Below are positions 25,601 through 33,512 of a stretch of DNA of 64,000 nucleotides, piece after piece. The DNA lies in the NCBI GenBank assembly GCA_005518205.2, contig RFFC02000022.1, positions 62,001-126,000 of the forward strand. The letters are read 5' to 3'. The notes under the pieces were generated by a model, which was not told the DNA's origin, did not search any database, and saw only the letters and a list, made by a program, of their open reading frames with translations. Each line of letters begins with the position of its first letter. Position 1 is the first letter of the stretch. The position numbers were made by a program, and so were the translations under genes. The stretch comes from Hormoscilla sp. GUM202 (GTDB lineage: Bacteria; Cyanobacteriota; Cyanobacteriia; Cyanobacteriales; Desertifilaceae).

Positions 25601-26464
25601 CTAACTTTGCCGACCACCTCTACCGCGTTTGGAAGATTTCCGGCGACGGCGTACAATCAAAGCATCACTTTGTTTCTTTTTCTTGCGGGTTTTGTAACCC
25701 AATGCTGGTTTGCCCCAGGGGGTCATGGGACCGCTTCTCCCGATCGGGGCCCGACCTTCTCCACCACCATGGGGGTGATCCACCGGGTTCATGACGCTGC
25801 CTCTGACTTGTGGACGGCGTCCTTTCCAGCGCGTCCGACCTGCTTTCCCCAGGCTAATATTTCTGGCTTCCACATTACCCACTTGTCCGATGGTGGCGTA
25901 GCATTCCCGTCGGATCATCCGCACTTCTCCGGAGGGCATGCGGACGCTAACATAGTCTCCTTCTTTTGCCACTACCTGGGCTGTAGCACCGGCAGATCTC
26001 ACCATCTGCCCTCCCCGCCCCGGTTTCAGTTCCACGTTATGCACGTTGGTTCCCAAGGGCATGTTACCCAGGGGCAAGGCATTCCCTACTTCGATCGGGG
26101 ACTCCGGTCCCGAGACGATCTTCGTCCCCACTTCTAATCCTTTGGGGTGCAGTATATACCGCTTTTCCCCATCCTCATAATATAGCAGGGCTATCCGGGC
26201 ATTCCGGTTGGGATCGTATTCTATTGCTGCTACTTTTGCCGGAATGTTGTGCTTCTGGCGCTTAAAATCTATTTCCCGGTACAGTCGCTTGTGACCGCCC
26301 CCTCGATGTCTACAGGTTATTACCCCGCGATTATTCCTTCCTTTCGCACGATGCTTCGATCGCGTCAAGGATTTTTCCGGCTCGCTGCGGGTAATCTCCG
26401 CAAAATCAGATACGCTGTGTTCGCGGGTACTGGGAGTATAGGGTTTATAATTTCTAACTGGCAT
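25601..26464 (-). CDS. rplB: 50S ribosomal protein uL2
   Basis: A 287-aa uL2, essential near the peptidyl transferase centre. It has GRNNRGVITCRHRGGGHKRL, and the conserved loop VMNPVDHPHGGGEGRAPIGR containing the key histidine. The C-terminus is basic (RRRRKSSKRGRGGRQS). It is 46 nt after rplW. Confidence 0.97.
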   Translation of the reverse strand: MPVRNYKPYTPSTREHSVSDFAEITRSEPEKSLTRSKHRAKGRNNRGVITCRHRGGGHKRLYREIDFKRQKHNIPAKVAAIEYDPNRNARIALLYYEDGEKRYILHPKGLEVGTKIVSGPESPIEVGNALPLGNMPLGTNVHNVELKPGRGGQMVRSAGATAQVVAKEGDYVSVRMPSGEVRMIRRECYATIGQVGNVEARNISLGKAGRTRWKGRRPQVRGSVMNPVDHPHGGGEGRAPIGRSGPMTPWGKPALGYKTRKKKKQSDALIVRRRRKSSKRGRGGRQS

Positions 26465-26510
26465 ATTTCTTTCTCCTCTCTTGCGCCGGACATCTCGCCA
26501 CGCCTGCTAA

Positions 26511-26813
26511 CTATACTTCTGGGAACAGGACTATTTCATTTTCTTCTGCCAGGGTAACAATTGCCCGTTTGTATTGGGCTTTATATCCCACAAATCTCCC
26601 GACTCTCTTTTTTCTCCGGGGTTTGATTAAGGTGTTTACCTTGACCACTTTCACCTCAAACAAGTCTTCGATCGCAGCCTTAATTTCCGGCTTTGTGGCC
26701 CGCTTGTCCACCTCAAAGGTGTATTTGTTCTCTTCTAACAGCCGCGTTGCTTTTTCCGTGACGATCGGACGTCTGATTAAATCTGGTAGGGCGTTTGGGT
26801 CTCTTCTACTCAC
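26511..26813 (-). CDS. rplW: 50S ribosomal protein uL23
   Basis: A 100-aa uL23, docking site for trigger factor and SRP at the tunnel exit. RPIVTEKATRLLEENKYTFE and VKVVKVNTLIKPRRKKRVGR match the family. The start is GTG at 26813, 8 nt inside the end of rplD, so the two are coupled. Confidence 0.96.
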   Translation of the reverse strand: MSRRDPNALPDLIRRPIVTEKATRLLEENKYTFEVDKRATKPEIKAAIEDLFEVKVVKVNTLIKPRRKKRVGRFVGYKAQYKRAIVTLAEENEIVLFPEV

Positions 26814-27438
26814 CGTACAACTCCTGAATTTTTGCCAAGGCTGCTTTGGTCACTACAATTTTATCGGCATTCAGCACGTCATAGACATTCAATTGATTTG
26901 CCTCGATCAGCCGCACCCAAGCTATATTCCTGGCCGACAGATATACCATTTCTGATTTCTCTGGCACTATCAATAGCACTTTCGCTCCTGGTTCTACTCC
27001 CCAACGGGCGATCGCCCCTACCAATTCTTTGGTTTTTGGTTGCGGTAATTGCTCGGCAAACTCTTCTACTACAATTAAGTCTTCCACTCGGCTCATATAT
27101 GCCGTCCGCAGGGCCAGACGCCGCTCTTTGCGGTTCATCTTCGTTTCATAGCTTCTGGGTTTGGGTCCAAATATTACCCCGCCTCCCCGCCATAGGGGCG
27201 ATCGGATCGAACCGGCCCTTGCTCTGCCCGTGCCCTTTTGACGCCAAGGTTTGCGTCCGCCACCTCTAACTTCCGCGCGAGTTTTCGCGCTCGCGGTCCC
27301 CTGGCGGCCATTATTCACTTGCCTTACCAAGGCCCGGTGGACTATGTGAGCTGCATTTTCTTCCTTAGCAACTCGCAATTCCAGATTTTCTTGTCCTACT
27401 TCTTGTCCTTCCCAGTTTCGGACTGCACAACTAACCAT
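26806..27438 (-). CDS. rplD: 50S ribosomal protein uL4
   Basis: A 210-aa uL4, whose loop narrows the exit tunnel and which represses its own operon in some bacteria. MVSCAVRNWEGQEVGQENLE begins it; the tunnel loop has RGGGRKPWRQKGTGRARAGS and the signature FGPKPRSYETKMNRKERR. It lies 9 nt after rplC and overlaps rplW. Confidence 0.97.
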   Translation of the reverse strand: MVSCAVRNWEGQEVGQENLELRVAKEENAAHIVHRALVRQVNNGRQGTASAKTRAEVRGGGRKPWRQKGTGRARAGSIRSPLWRGGGVIFGPKPRSYETKMNRKERRLALRTAYMSRVEDLIVVEEFAEQLPQPKTKELVGAIARWGVEPGAKVLLIVPEKSEMVYLSARNIAWVRLIEANQLNVYDVLNADKIVVTKAALAKIQELYGE

Positions 27439-27447
27439 TTTCTGCCT

Positions 27448-28095
27448 CTACTTTTTCTTGCCTACTAGCTTCGCTGGGACAATATTCAGCAATGTTCCTG
27501 GTTTACCGGGCACTGACCCCGAGACCACCAGTAACCCCCGTTCTGCATCCGCTCGCACTACCTTCAACTTCTCGATCGTGATGCGATCGCCCCCTTTGCG
27601 TCCTGCCATTTTCTTCCCCGGATAGATCCGACCTGGTGTCGTTCCCGCACCGGTCGATCCTGGCAGGCGGTGATTTTTGGAACCGTGGGACATGGGACCG
27701 CGCCGGAAGTTATGGCGTTTTTGATAGCCAGCAAAGCCCCTACCTATACTCGTGCCGATCACATCTACCTCTTGACCGGCCTCAAATATATCAACTTTAA
27801 TTTCCTGACCTAGTTCGTAGCCATCGACTCCCTCCGTGCGGTACTCCCGCAGGTGACGCAGCGGCTGATCGACTCCTGCCTTTTTCACGTGTCCCATCTC
27901 TGGCTTATTACTCCGCTTCTCCAGCACTTCTTTGTAGCCGAGTTGCACCGCCACGTAGCCATCAGTTTCTTTAGTTTTGATTTGCGTCACTTTGCATGGC
28001 CCTGCTTGGATCACGGTTACTGGGATAGCTATCCCTTCTTCCATGTCAAACAATTGGGTCATGCCAAGTTTCTTGCCCAGAATTCCTACTGACAC
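27448..28095 (-). CDS. rplC: 50S ribosomal protein uL3
   Basis: A 215-aa uL3, an early assembly protein and the first gene of this block. From the GTG at 28095 it reads MSVGILGKKLGMTQLFDMEE; the signature FAGYQKRHNFRRGPMSHGSK and the glutamine-bearing loop near PGSTGAGTTPGRIYPGKKMA are present. rpsJ does not precede it, which is normal in cyanobacteria, where rpsJ is in the str operon. Confidence 0.97.
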   Translation of the reverse strand: MSVGILGKKLGMTQLFDMEEGIAIPVTVIQAGPCKVTQIKTKETDGYVAVQLGYKEVLEKRSNKPEMGHVKKAGVDQPLRHLREYRTEGVDGYELGQEIKVDIFEAGQEVDVIGTSIGRGFAGYQKRHNFRRGPMSHGSKNHRLPGSTGAGTTPGRIYPGKKMAGRKGGDRITIEKLKVVRADAERGLLVVSGSVPGKPGTLLNIVPAKLVGKKK

Positions 28096-28395
28096 AACTA
28101 TAATCGTCTCCTTTTTTTACACATTTCAATGCACCATAAGCAGCTACTTTGGGTTTCCCTCGGCTTGCTTTGGTGAATTTAAGATATCCCCCTACCACCA
28201 TTCGGTGACTATTCTTGCTGCTTACCAGCAGGGCAAGCATGCAAGTCTAATTTAATATGGGGTAGCGTCTCCAAACATTCGCGGCCTCAACCTCTATCTA
28301 GGCTTGTGGCTGGGTGCGCCGGGACTTAAGCATCGTTCTTAATGTTCAGTATCCTTGCTGTGCGTCGGGTGCCGGTAGGACTGTCGAGTCCTGTC
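28096..28395. other. upstream region of the ribosomal operon
   Basis: About 300 nt before rplC on the minus strand. No gene is supported. The operon promoter and leader should lie here; I cannot pick convincing -10/-35 boxes by eye. It ends at the left edge of a repeat that recurs 2.7 kb to the right. Confidence 0.4.
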
Positions 28396-28700
28396 TCCCG
28401 TTTATTGGCGACAATTATCCATCGTATATATTTTTTTTGCCGTTGTCAAGGGTTTTGGCAATTTTTTTTCAATTTTTTCTGAAATCCCCTGGTGGTGGGA
28501 CTTTCGGGGTATGATTTCCCGGGACTGCCCCGGCCTTACCACCTTCGATGTCTGGAGCATGCTCTTGTCCTGAAGGACGCGGCATGCTCCAGACACCGGT
28601 TGCTCATCTCCTGATTACCGGTTATTTGTCGGGCGATCGCCGTCCACCACCCCCGATTTCAACCTCGTTTCTGGCCACTCTCCCTGGGGCCACGGGCGTT
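28396..28700. repeat. long dispersed repeat, copy 1 of 2
   Basis: This segment matches 31097-31346 over most of its length, with point differences. Shared blocks include GTTGTCAAGGGTTTTGGCAA, GGTGGGACTTTCGGGGTATG, GATTACCGGTTATTTGTCGG and the end GGCCACGGGCG. Copy 1 has an extra stretch of about 50 bp containing a large hairpin (28550-28594). Both copies are non-coding and in the same orientation, and flank the HicAB and PIN modules. Confidence 0.8.
28550..28594. repeat. nested perfect hairpin present only in copy 1 of the long repeat
   Basis: GTCTGGAGCATGC (28550-28562) pairs perfectly over 13 bp with 28582-28594. Inside it GTCC (28567-28570) pairs with GGAC (28575-28578). Copy 2 of the repeat lacks this block, so it looks like an inserted palindromic unit. 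On RNA it would be a stable two-stage hairpin. Function unknown. Confidence 0.65.
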
Positions 28701-28748
28701 CGCTACCGGTCATCGCAGGAAAACTTGGCACTCTCCAGATAGTAATAC

Positions 28749-28991
28749 CTAATCAAATAATCGGGTTAGGCATTCATCGCGGGTTAAGTTAAAGTGGTTC
28801 TCAACATCACGCATAATTGCACTAAGAGTTCCAATCTTAATTGGACTATGGTTAGGAATAGTAATGTGATGTTCGCCATTTTCCGGCGTCGTTAATCTAA
28901 TATGGCTACCGGTTTGGCGATCGACAACATATCCTAATTTACTTAAATTATTAACGAGTTATTCACCGGATAAATCTCTCTGCAACCTCAT
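28749..28991 (-). pseudogene. HicA-like mRNA interferase toxin, early ochre stop
   Basis: From the ATG at 28991: MRLQRDLSGE, TAA at 28959-28961, then LVNNLSKLGYVVDRQTGSHI and RLTTPENGEHHITIPNHSPI to the TAG at 28749. The catalytic His region GSHIRL and the HHITIPNHSP motif of HicA (YcfA/double-stranded RNA-binding-like) toxins are intact. The stop sits where the family has Glu (SGEEL), so GAA to TAA is likely. No frameshift. The start lies inside the end of the HicB-like gene, the usual coupled arrangement. Confidence 0.8.
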
Positions 28992-29196
28992 CGCGAACAA
29001 TATGCAGACGAATTAGTTGAGGACGTTTTTGCTCGTCAGGATAATGGCAATGCACGGCATATTTAATCAATTCTCGCATTTATTGCATGCTATCCGCTTG
29101 AGTGAAAATAGATTCCCCGATCGCTTTAGCAATATAACCGTTTTCCGGATCCTATGACACCAAGAAAATAATTTATTTTATCTTATTTTCACCCAT
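28963..29196 (-). pseudogene. HicB-like antitoxin with three in-frame stops (copy 1)
   Basis: The frame from the ATG at 29196 to the TGA at 28963 is continuous over 77 codons but carries TAA at 29173-29175, TAG at 29152-29154 and TAA at 29080-29082. It reads KIK-stop-IIFLVS-stop-DPENGYIAKAIGESIFTQADSMQ, stop, MRELIKYAVHCHYPDEQKRP. A second degraded copy at 30293-30444 has Glu at the first two stop positions (KEII, VEEDPE), so these arose by change of Glu codons. The gene family pairs with HicA as antitoxin; this one cannot make full-length protein without read-through. Confidence 0.8.
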
Positions 29197-29386
29197 ATTT
29201 ATCCATTTTCTCTTTTCTCTCTAATCTAGCCCATTTGCTAAAACCTGGGGTTATCCAGATAGCCACGATCGGCGCTCGCTGCTATAATAGCACCAAGCAA
29301 TCGATCTGTTTACAGGGACGCGATCGCCATATCTAACCTTACTTCGGCATCCTCCAGCCCAGTTTACAAGCATTGCCCATAATTTG
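29197..29386. repeat. spacer with the CGCGATCGCCATATCTAA repeat
   Basis: The block GGGACGCGATCGCCATATCTAA near 29316-29337, followed by a TTCGGCATC segment, recurs with changes near 32512, 33798 and 36902. It is a dispersed non-coding repeat found beside TA genes in this region. No gene is seen in the spacer. Confidence 0.5.
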
Positions 29387-29629
29387 CTAGTTACTTACCG
29401 CCGTTACTAGCGTCTTCAATGCTCTTTCTATCGCTTCTGCTTCGTTGGTACATACCCCGCTGGCTATTACTTGGGAGAGCATTTCTTTTATTTGCGGACG
29501 TTCTAAGATATTATAGGCTTGTCGTTCCGCTTTTCGCTGCTCTAAAGCTGACTGTAATGACATAACATCGGCATGTACTTCCTCCGCTGATAATAACTCC
29601 GCATTTGGTTCTGGTACTGTCTTTTTCAT
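29387..29629 (-). CDS. putative antitoxin partnered with the upstream PIN-like toxin
   Basis: An 80-aa acidic, largely helical protein (EVHADVMSLQSALEQRKAER, NILERPQIKEMLSQVIASGV). I do not recognise a named family. It starts 3 nt after the stop of the PIN-like gene on the same strand, and size, charge and spacing fit an antitoxin. Gene order is toxin first, the reverse of the commonest arrangement. Function is inferred from context. Confidence 0.6.
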   Translation of the reverse strand: MKKTVPEPNAELLSAEEVHADVMSLQSALEQRKAERQAYNILERPQIKEMLSQVIASGVCTNEAEAIERALKTLVTAVSN

Positions 29630-29632
29630 ATT

Positions 29633-30199
29633 TTACCTCCCGTAATTTTCTGCTACTGTCTCAATTAGTCGATCGCTATAGTAAGTGCCTTGCTGCTGGC
29701 AAGTTTTTAGCACTTGTCGAATGTCTGACTTCGTCAAAAATCCATCCCTTCCACACCATCCTACCACACCGGGAAATCCTGTGAGTCTTAGTCCCAGTTC
29801 TCTCGCTATCTGACGCGCCGCTTTCTCATCTAAAAGAATTATCCCTACTCCTAACTCTGTTCTTTCCTGAGTCAAGGCGATCGCCTCTGCTTCCGGAAGG
29901 TGGTGACGCCAGTCCGGGTTTCCAGATGTCGGTAATTTGGCAATTTGCTGCGCCACTGCTTCTGCTTGCTGTTGTTCGGTAACATTCAACTCTATCACAA
30001 CTACAAAGTCCTCAGCAATTAATTGGTTAATTTCAGCTGTCCATCCATGATTGGCAAACTCTGCTAACTCTGAAGAACTGATGTAAATTAGGGAAAAGTA
30101 TCGCTTGAGCAAGTCCGTCCGACCAGATTCAAATGCTGAAATTAGCGGTCCTGTATTCGATACTGCTATTATTTTATCTATTTCCGCTATCTCTGTCAT
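29633..30199 (-). CDS. PIN-like (DUF3368-type) toxin
   Basis: A 188-aa protein with the layout of DUF3368 PIN-like nucleases: the first acidic region is IIAVSNTGPLISAFESGRTD, then SSSELAEFANHGW, the acidic LPEAEAIALTQERTELG, and GIILLDEKAARQIARELGL before the conserved LTGFPGVVG. Members are predicted RNases of TA pairs. It has about 20 extra residues in the middle (TSGNPDWRHH). It appears intact and is followed immediately by its presumed antitoxin. Confidence 0.75.
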   Translation of the reverse strand: MTEIAEIDKIIAVSNTGPLISAFESGRTDLLKRYFSLIYISSSELAEFANHGWTAEINQLIAEDFVVVIELNVTEQQQAEAVAQQIAKLPTSGNPDWRHHLPEAEAIALTQERTELGVGIILLDEKAARQIARELGLRLTGFPGVVGWCGRDGFLTKSDIRQVLKTCQQQGTYYSDRLIETVAENYGR

Positions 30200-30292
30200 T
30201 TTTTCAATAGATAGTTCTGCTTTAATTATAGTTCCCTTTCCCCCCGAACCGTTCCGGAAAAATCAGATGGTGTGCCCGGACAGACTTTGCCA

Positions 30293-30444
30293 GGGCAATG
30301 AACTGCATCTTTAATCACTTCTCGCAGTTATTACCAGCTATCTGCTTGAGTGAAAATATATTACCCGATCGCTTTAGCAATAAAACCACCTTCCGGATCC
30401 TCTTCCACCAATAAAATAATTTCTTTTATACTATTTTTTTCCAT
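30293..30444 (-). pseudogene. truncated HicB-like antitoxin remnant (copy 2)
   Basis: From 30444: MEKNSIKEIILLVEEDPEGG, FIAKAIG, TAA (30361-30363), YIFTQADSW, two TAA codons (30328-30333), LREVIKDAVHC, after which similarity stops near 30295. It is a paralogue of the relic at 28963-29196. The first stop replaces Glu seen in copy 1 (AIGESIF). The second TAA of the pair is at the same codon as the third stop of copy 1, so the copies probably shared that mutation before duplication. No HicA follows. Confidence 0.75.
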
Positions 30445-30510
30445 ATTTATAAGTGCATCATATTTGCCAATAGACTTCGATGAATTGTTGCCATATCGCC
30501 TGTACATCAT

Positions 30511-31089
30511 TTATCTATTTTTATTTATTTTGAATCTTAATATTCGATCGCGCCAACCTGTATCATCACCTAAATAAATGTCATTGATATTTCTCATGAC
30601 TGCATACCCAACCAGTATTAATTACATTTCCGTTACTACCACTTCTGTGTTGTAAACAGATTTCATAATTTTTTTCAGGACTATAAACTGTAAAACCCAA
30701 TCTTTGATTTTTCCAACTCGTATCATCTCCTAAATTTCCCTGAGCGATCTTATTATAAGATTCGCCACATTTGCTTTCTTCTATTCTTCCACCAGTACTG
30801 CCGCTCACTATGGAACAAACAAACTTTTACTCCTTGTTCTAAAGGCTAATTCTTGATCTTTCCAACCCGTATCATCTCCGAGTCCAATCCATTCACTGAA
30901 ATCTGCTTCTCTTGCACATATCCAACCAGTATCTACCACGTTTCCAGATGAACCACTTATTCTAGTATGTCTCATACATAAACCAGCTCTACCTCCTTGA
31001 CTATGTGTTTTTGGACTCATTCCCAGCATCAACAGTGTTGTTGTCAAAAAAACAAACCCTAATTTCCCCAATTTTATATTTCCTCTCAT
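30511..31089 (-). pseudogene. secreted repeat protein broken by two frameshifts
   Basis: Three frames in succession form one protein. Frame 1 (from 31089) has a signal peptide (LGFVFLTTTLLMLGMSPKTH), then LCMRHTRISGSSGNVVDTGW and GLGDDTGWKDQELAF. Frame 2 (to 30581) has NLGDDTSWKNQRLGFTVYS and ICLQHRSGSNGNVINTGWVC. Frame 3 (30597-30511) has IYLGDDTGWRDRILRFKINK. The repeated LGDDTxWKD and NVxxTGWxC units show the frames belong together: about three beta-rich repeats of an exported protein. The shifts need a one-base loss in the AAAA run near 30825 and a one-base gain near 30595. Family not recognised. Confidence 0.7.
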
Positions 31090-31096
31090 AATTCCT

Positions 31097-31346
31097 CTCC
31101 TGTTTATTTGCTACTATATACCATCTTATATATTTTCTGGGCAGTTGTCAAGGGTTTTGGCAATTTTTTTTCATCTTTTTCTGAAATCCCCTGCTGGTGG
31201 GACTTTCGGGGTATGATTTCCCGGGACTGCGCCTGTCGTTTCCACCGGTTGCTTATCTCCGGATTACCGGTTATTTGTCGGGCCCCGCCCACCGACGCCT
31301 ACTTCAACCCGGTTTCTGGCCACTCTCTGGAGGGGCCACGGGCGAT
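31097..31346. repeat. long dispersed repeat, copy 2 of 2
   Basis: Partner of 28396-28700 in the same orientation, without the large hairpin block. It ends near the AGAAACCCGGTTTCT-like CAACCCGGTTTCTGG and the GGCCACGGGCG block. The two copies bound about 2.4 kb of TA relics and a degenerate secreted gene, which suggests the interval came or was duplicated as a unit. Confidence 0.8.
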
Positions 31347-31429
31347 CGCCTCTCAGACATTGGTCAGGGATATCGGAAACCGGGTGTATAATCTAGTTAC
31401 CACGATCGATGGTAGCACTAACAAGCAGT

Positions 31430-31699
31430 ATGACAGACGAAGAGCTAAAAGCGATCGCCGCATCGAACGCGCGGGCTATTGAAGCCTTAACAGAATCAAT
31501 TCGAGAGTTGCGATCGGGTGTGGCAGAATCTCAGCAGGAGTACCAGCGCGATCGGGCTCAACTTTATAGCTTAATGGCAGATTCTACTCAAAACCAGTCT
31601 CGCATTTATCGGGTATTGGAAAATCTCGATCGCCGCCAAGGGGAGATCGTGGATATTCTCAGATTGGTAACGCAACGACTTAACGATATAAACGAGTAA
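31430..31699 (+). CDS. small coiled-coil protein, hypothetical
   Basis: From the ATG at 31430 an 89-aa protein, MTDEELKAIAASNARAIEAL then TESIRELRSGVAESQQEYQR. It is almost entirely charged helix with heptad-like spacing and no membrane segment. Similar small coiled-coil proteins are common in filamentous cyanobacteria and have no assigned role. An ATG at 31409 would add seven residues. It is followed after 118 nt by a DUF433/DUF5615 pair on the same strand. Confidence 0.65.
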   Translation: MTDEELKAIAASNARAIEALTESIRELRSGVAESQQEYQRDRAQLYSLMADSTQNQSRIYRVLENLDRRQGEIVDILRLVTQRLNDINE

Positions 31700-31817
31700 A
31701 ATGGTATTATCTCGTCAGTCGAGAAGGCGATCGGGAACATCTGCACCCCACGGCAGGCAAACGATCGGCCTACGCTACTGACAAGCTAAGATCGTCTCGT
31801 TGAACTTACCATTGCTT

Positions 31818-32150
31818 ATGACACTAGCGATTGTAACTGAACCGGCTCCACTAGAGATGCACCCTGATGGGATAATACGAGTGGGCAAAACTCGCGTCAC
31901 CCTAGATACAGTTATCGCGGCTTTTCTGGAAGGAGTTCCTGCGTCCGAAATCGTCGATCGCTATCCATCACTTCAGCTGGCCGATGTCTATTTTGCGATC
32001 GGCTACTATCTGAGACACAAAGAGGAAGTTGACGCTTATATTACCGAACGCGAGAAGATTGCCGCAGAGATTCGTCAGGAAGCTGAACGCCGTTTTAGTC
32101 CAGTGGGCATACGCGATCGCTTGTTGGCAAGACGCAACCAGCACGAGTAA
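31818..32150 (+). CDS. DUF433-family antitoxin
   Basis: A 110-aa protein from the ATG at 31818 (another start at 31800 would add six). It has the DUF433 core: GIIRVGKTRVTLDTVIAAFL, EGVPASEIVDRYPSLQLADV and YFAIGYYLRHKEEVDAYI. DUF433 proteins are small HTH-like antitoxins, nearly always next to DUF5615 PIN-like proteins, as here (4 nt gap). Confidence 0.85.
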   Translation: MTLAIVTEPAPLEMHPDGIIRVGKTRVTLDTVIAAFLEGVPASEIVDRYPSLQLADVYFAIGYYLRHKEEVDAYITEREKIAAEIRQEAERRFSPVGIRDRLLARRNQHE

Positions 32151-32154
32151 TAAT

Positions 32155-32508
32155 ATGATAAAATTACTGGCTGACGAGAACTTTAACAACCATATTATCC
32201 GTGGTGTTCTGCGTCAAAACCCCAATGTAGATATACTTCGCGTTCAAGACGTGGATTTATCCGGAGCCGACGATCCAACTGTTTTAGCATGGGCGGCTCA
32301 GCAAGGGCGAGTTGTGTTAACGAATGATGTAGCAACGATGGTCCGCTTTGCCTACGAAAGAATCCAAGTAGGCTTATCAATGCCTGGAGTTTTTGAAGTC
32401 AGCCGTCGCGTTCCAATTGGTCTAGCCATTGAGGAAATATTACTGATAGCTGAGTGTAGCCTTGAGGGTGAATGGGAAGGACAAGTAAGATTTATTCCTC
32501 TCAAATAA
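32155..32508 (+). CDS. DUF5615 PIN-like toxin
   Basis: A 117-aa predicted RNase. MIKLLADENFNNHIIRGVLR holds the first acidic residues (DEN), VQDVDLSGADDPTVLAWA the second, and GRVVLTNDVATM the TND motif of DUF5615. It starts 4 nt after the DUF433 gene. The first 47 codons and the leader are nearly identical to a truncated copy at 33861, so this gene has been duplicated locally. Confidence 0.85.
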   Translation: MIKLLADENFNNHIIRGVLRQNPNVDILRVQDVDLSGADDPTVLAWAAQQGRVVLTNDVATMVRFAYERIQVGLSMPGVFEVSRRVPIGLAIEEILLIAECSLEGEWEGQVRFIPLK

Positions 32509-32511
32509 ACA

Positions 32512-32600
32512 AACGCGATCGCCATATCTAACTAAGCTTCGGCATCGGACAGTCCAGTCAATTCTTAGCTTAACCCATAGCAAGTGCCTGCTGTCAATTG
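32512..32600. repeat. dispersed repeat CGCGATCGCCATATCTAACT
   Basis: CGCGATCGCCATATCTAACT-AAGCTTCGGCATC, then CCAGTCAATTCTTAG. The same block is at 36902-36960, with shorter relatives at 29318 and 33798. Non-coding. Confidence 0.6.
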
Positions 32601-32643
32601 CTTCTTTGTTATCGCACTAACTTCCTTTAGCAACAGCAAATTC

Positions 32644-33231
32644 CTATTCACCGACTTGATTTAACGCTTCTTGATAAATTAACTGGCTCAGACGAAACCT
32701 GCCTAGTCGCAGCGCATCCAGTTGTTCCCTTAAAATGGGTATCGAGCCATTTTTTTTAGCCCAGATAAGTACGTGGACAAAATTAATTTCACACACTCTC
32801 TCGCGCTAGTCTCCATATCCGGAGCATGTCGCCCATGGCTATGTGCAATTTTTTTTGTCTAACTACTTAAGGATACCCAATGTACCCAAGACAGGTAAAC
32901 CCATGCGTCTCGCTACCTTACGTGCATTCTTTTCATCTAGCAGAATAGCTTCTACCGGTTCTTCCAAGTATAAGGCGATCGCTTCTGCTTCCCCTTCATC
33001 CAATTCCAGACGCAGTAAAGTTGCCAACGCATTATTCGTAATAGCACGTCGAGTCAACCATGAAGCGGAGGCTACTTCCCGCGATCCAGGTCTATCTGCT
33101 CCAGTTTCTACCACTTCTCGCCAGACTGCTTGGGGCAAAAGCAGTCCCTCTGGAAATCTTTGATGCAACAATGAAAGCTGTCCAATTGTACTTAAAGCAA
33201 TTAAGACAGAAGAATTAGTTACTGCTTTCAA
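32644..33231 (-). pseudogene. DUF3368 PIN-like toxin interrupted by a MITE
   Basis: As it stands the frame runs 33231-32863 (122 aa) and stops at a TAG inside the MITE end. It holds MKAVTNSSVLIALSTIGQLS, the acidic LDEGEAEAIALYLEE and LLDEKNARKVARRMGLPVLG. If the 100-bp MITE (32768-32867) is removed, leaving one TA, the frame continues from GTLGI through LIWAKKNGSIPILREQLDAL and RLGRFRLSQLIYQEALNQVG to a TAG at 32644, giving 161 aa, the usual DUF3368 length and ending. The upstream antitoxin gene overlaps by 4 nt. The truncated form lacks about 40 C-terminal residues. Confidence 0.9.
32766..32869. mobile_element. 100-bp MITE derived from an IS630-family element (copy 1)
   Basis: The element is 32768-32867, flanked by TA (32766-32767 and 32868-32869), the IS630 target. 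Its ends, AGTACGTGGACAAAATTAAT and TTTTGTCTAACTACT, match those of the full IS630 element at 45677-46855. A nearly identical copy is at 44070-44169. It has no coding capacity and would be moved by the IS630 transposase in trans. Confidence 0.9.
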
Positions 33232-33488
33232 TTCAAATACTCCAGGGTTTTCAAGTCTGCTTCCAATTCCTCTAAGTCATAGCTGCGATCGACCCCTTCT
33301 GAACCCAATAACTCGTGAAACTCCCATTTACTCATCTGAGCCAACTCGCGAGCTTTCCCAAATGAAAGTAAACTTTTTTGGTATAATCTCACGGCCAGTT
33401 CCCGACGCAGGCGCGACATTCGCTCTGCTGGTGGCACTCGGAGAGCTTCTGCTAGATCCTCAGAAATTTCTATGGTTAACTTGCTCAT
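33228..33488 (-). CDS. UPF0175 antitoxin
   Basis: An 86-aa UPF0175 protein: MSKLTIEISEDLAEALRVPP, RRELAVRLYQKSLLSFGKAR and ELAQMSKWEFHELLGSEGVD, the latter an HTH-like segment. UPF0175 proteins are the DNA-binding antitoxins of DUF3368 toxins. It overlaps the toxin start by 4 nt (ATGA). Its toxin is truncated by a MITE. Confidence 0.85.
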   Translation of the reverse strand: MSKLTIEISEDLAEALRVPPAERMSRLRRELAVRLYQKSLLSFGKARELAQMSKWEFHELLGSEGVDRSYDLEELEADLKTLEYLN

Positions 33489-33512
33489 GCTTTTGCCTCA
33501 ATTATGCACTAA

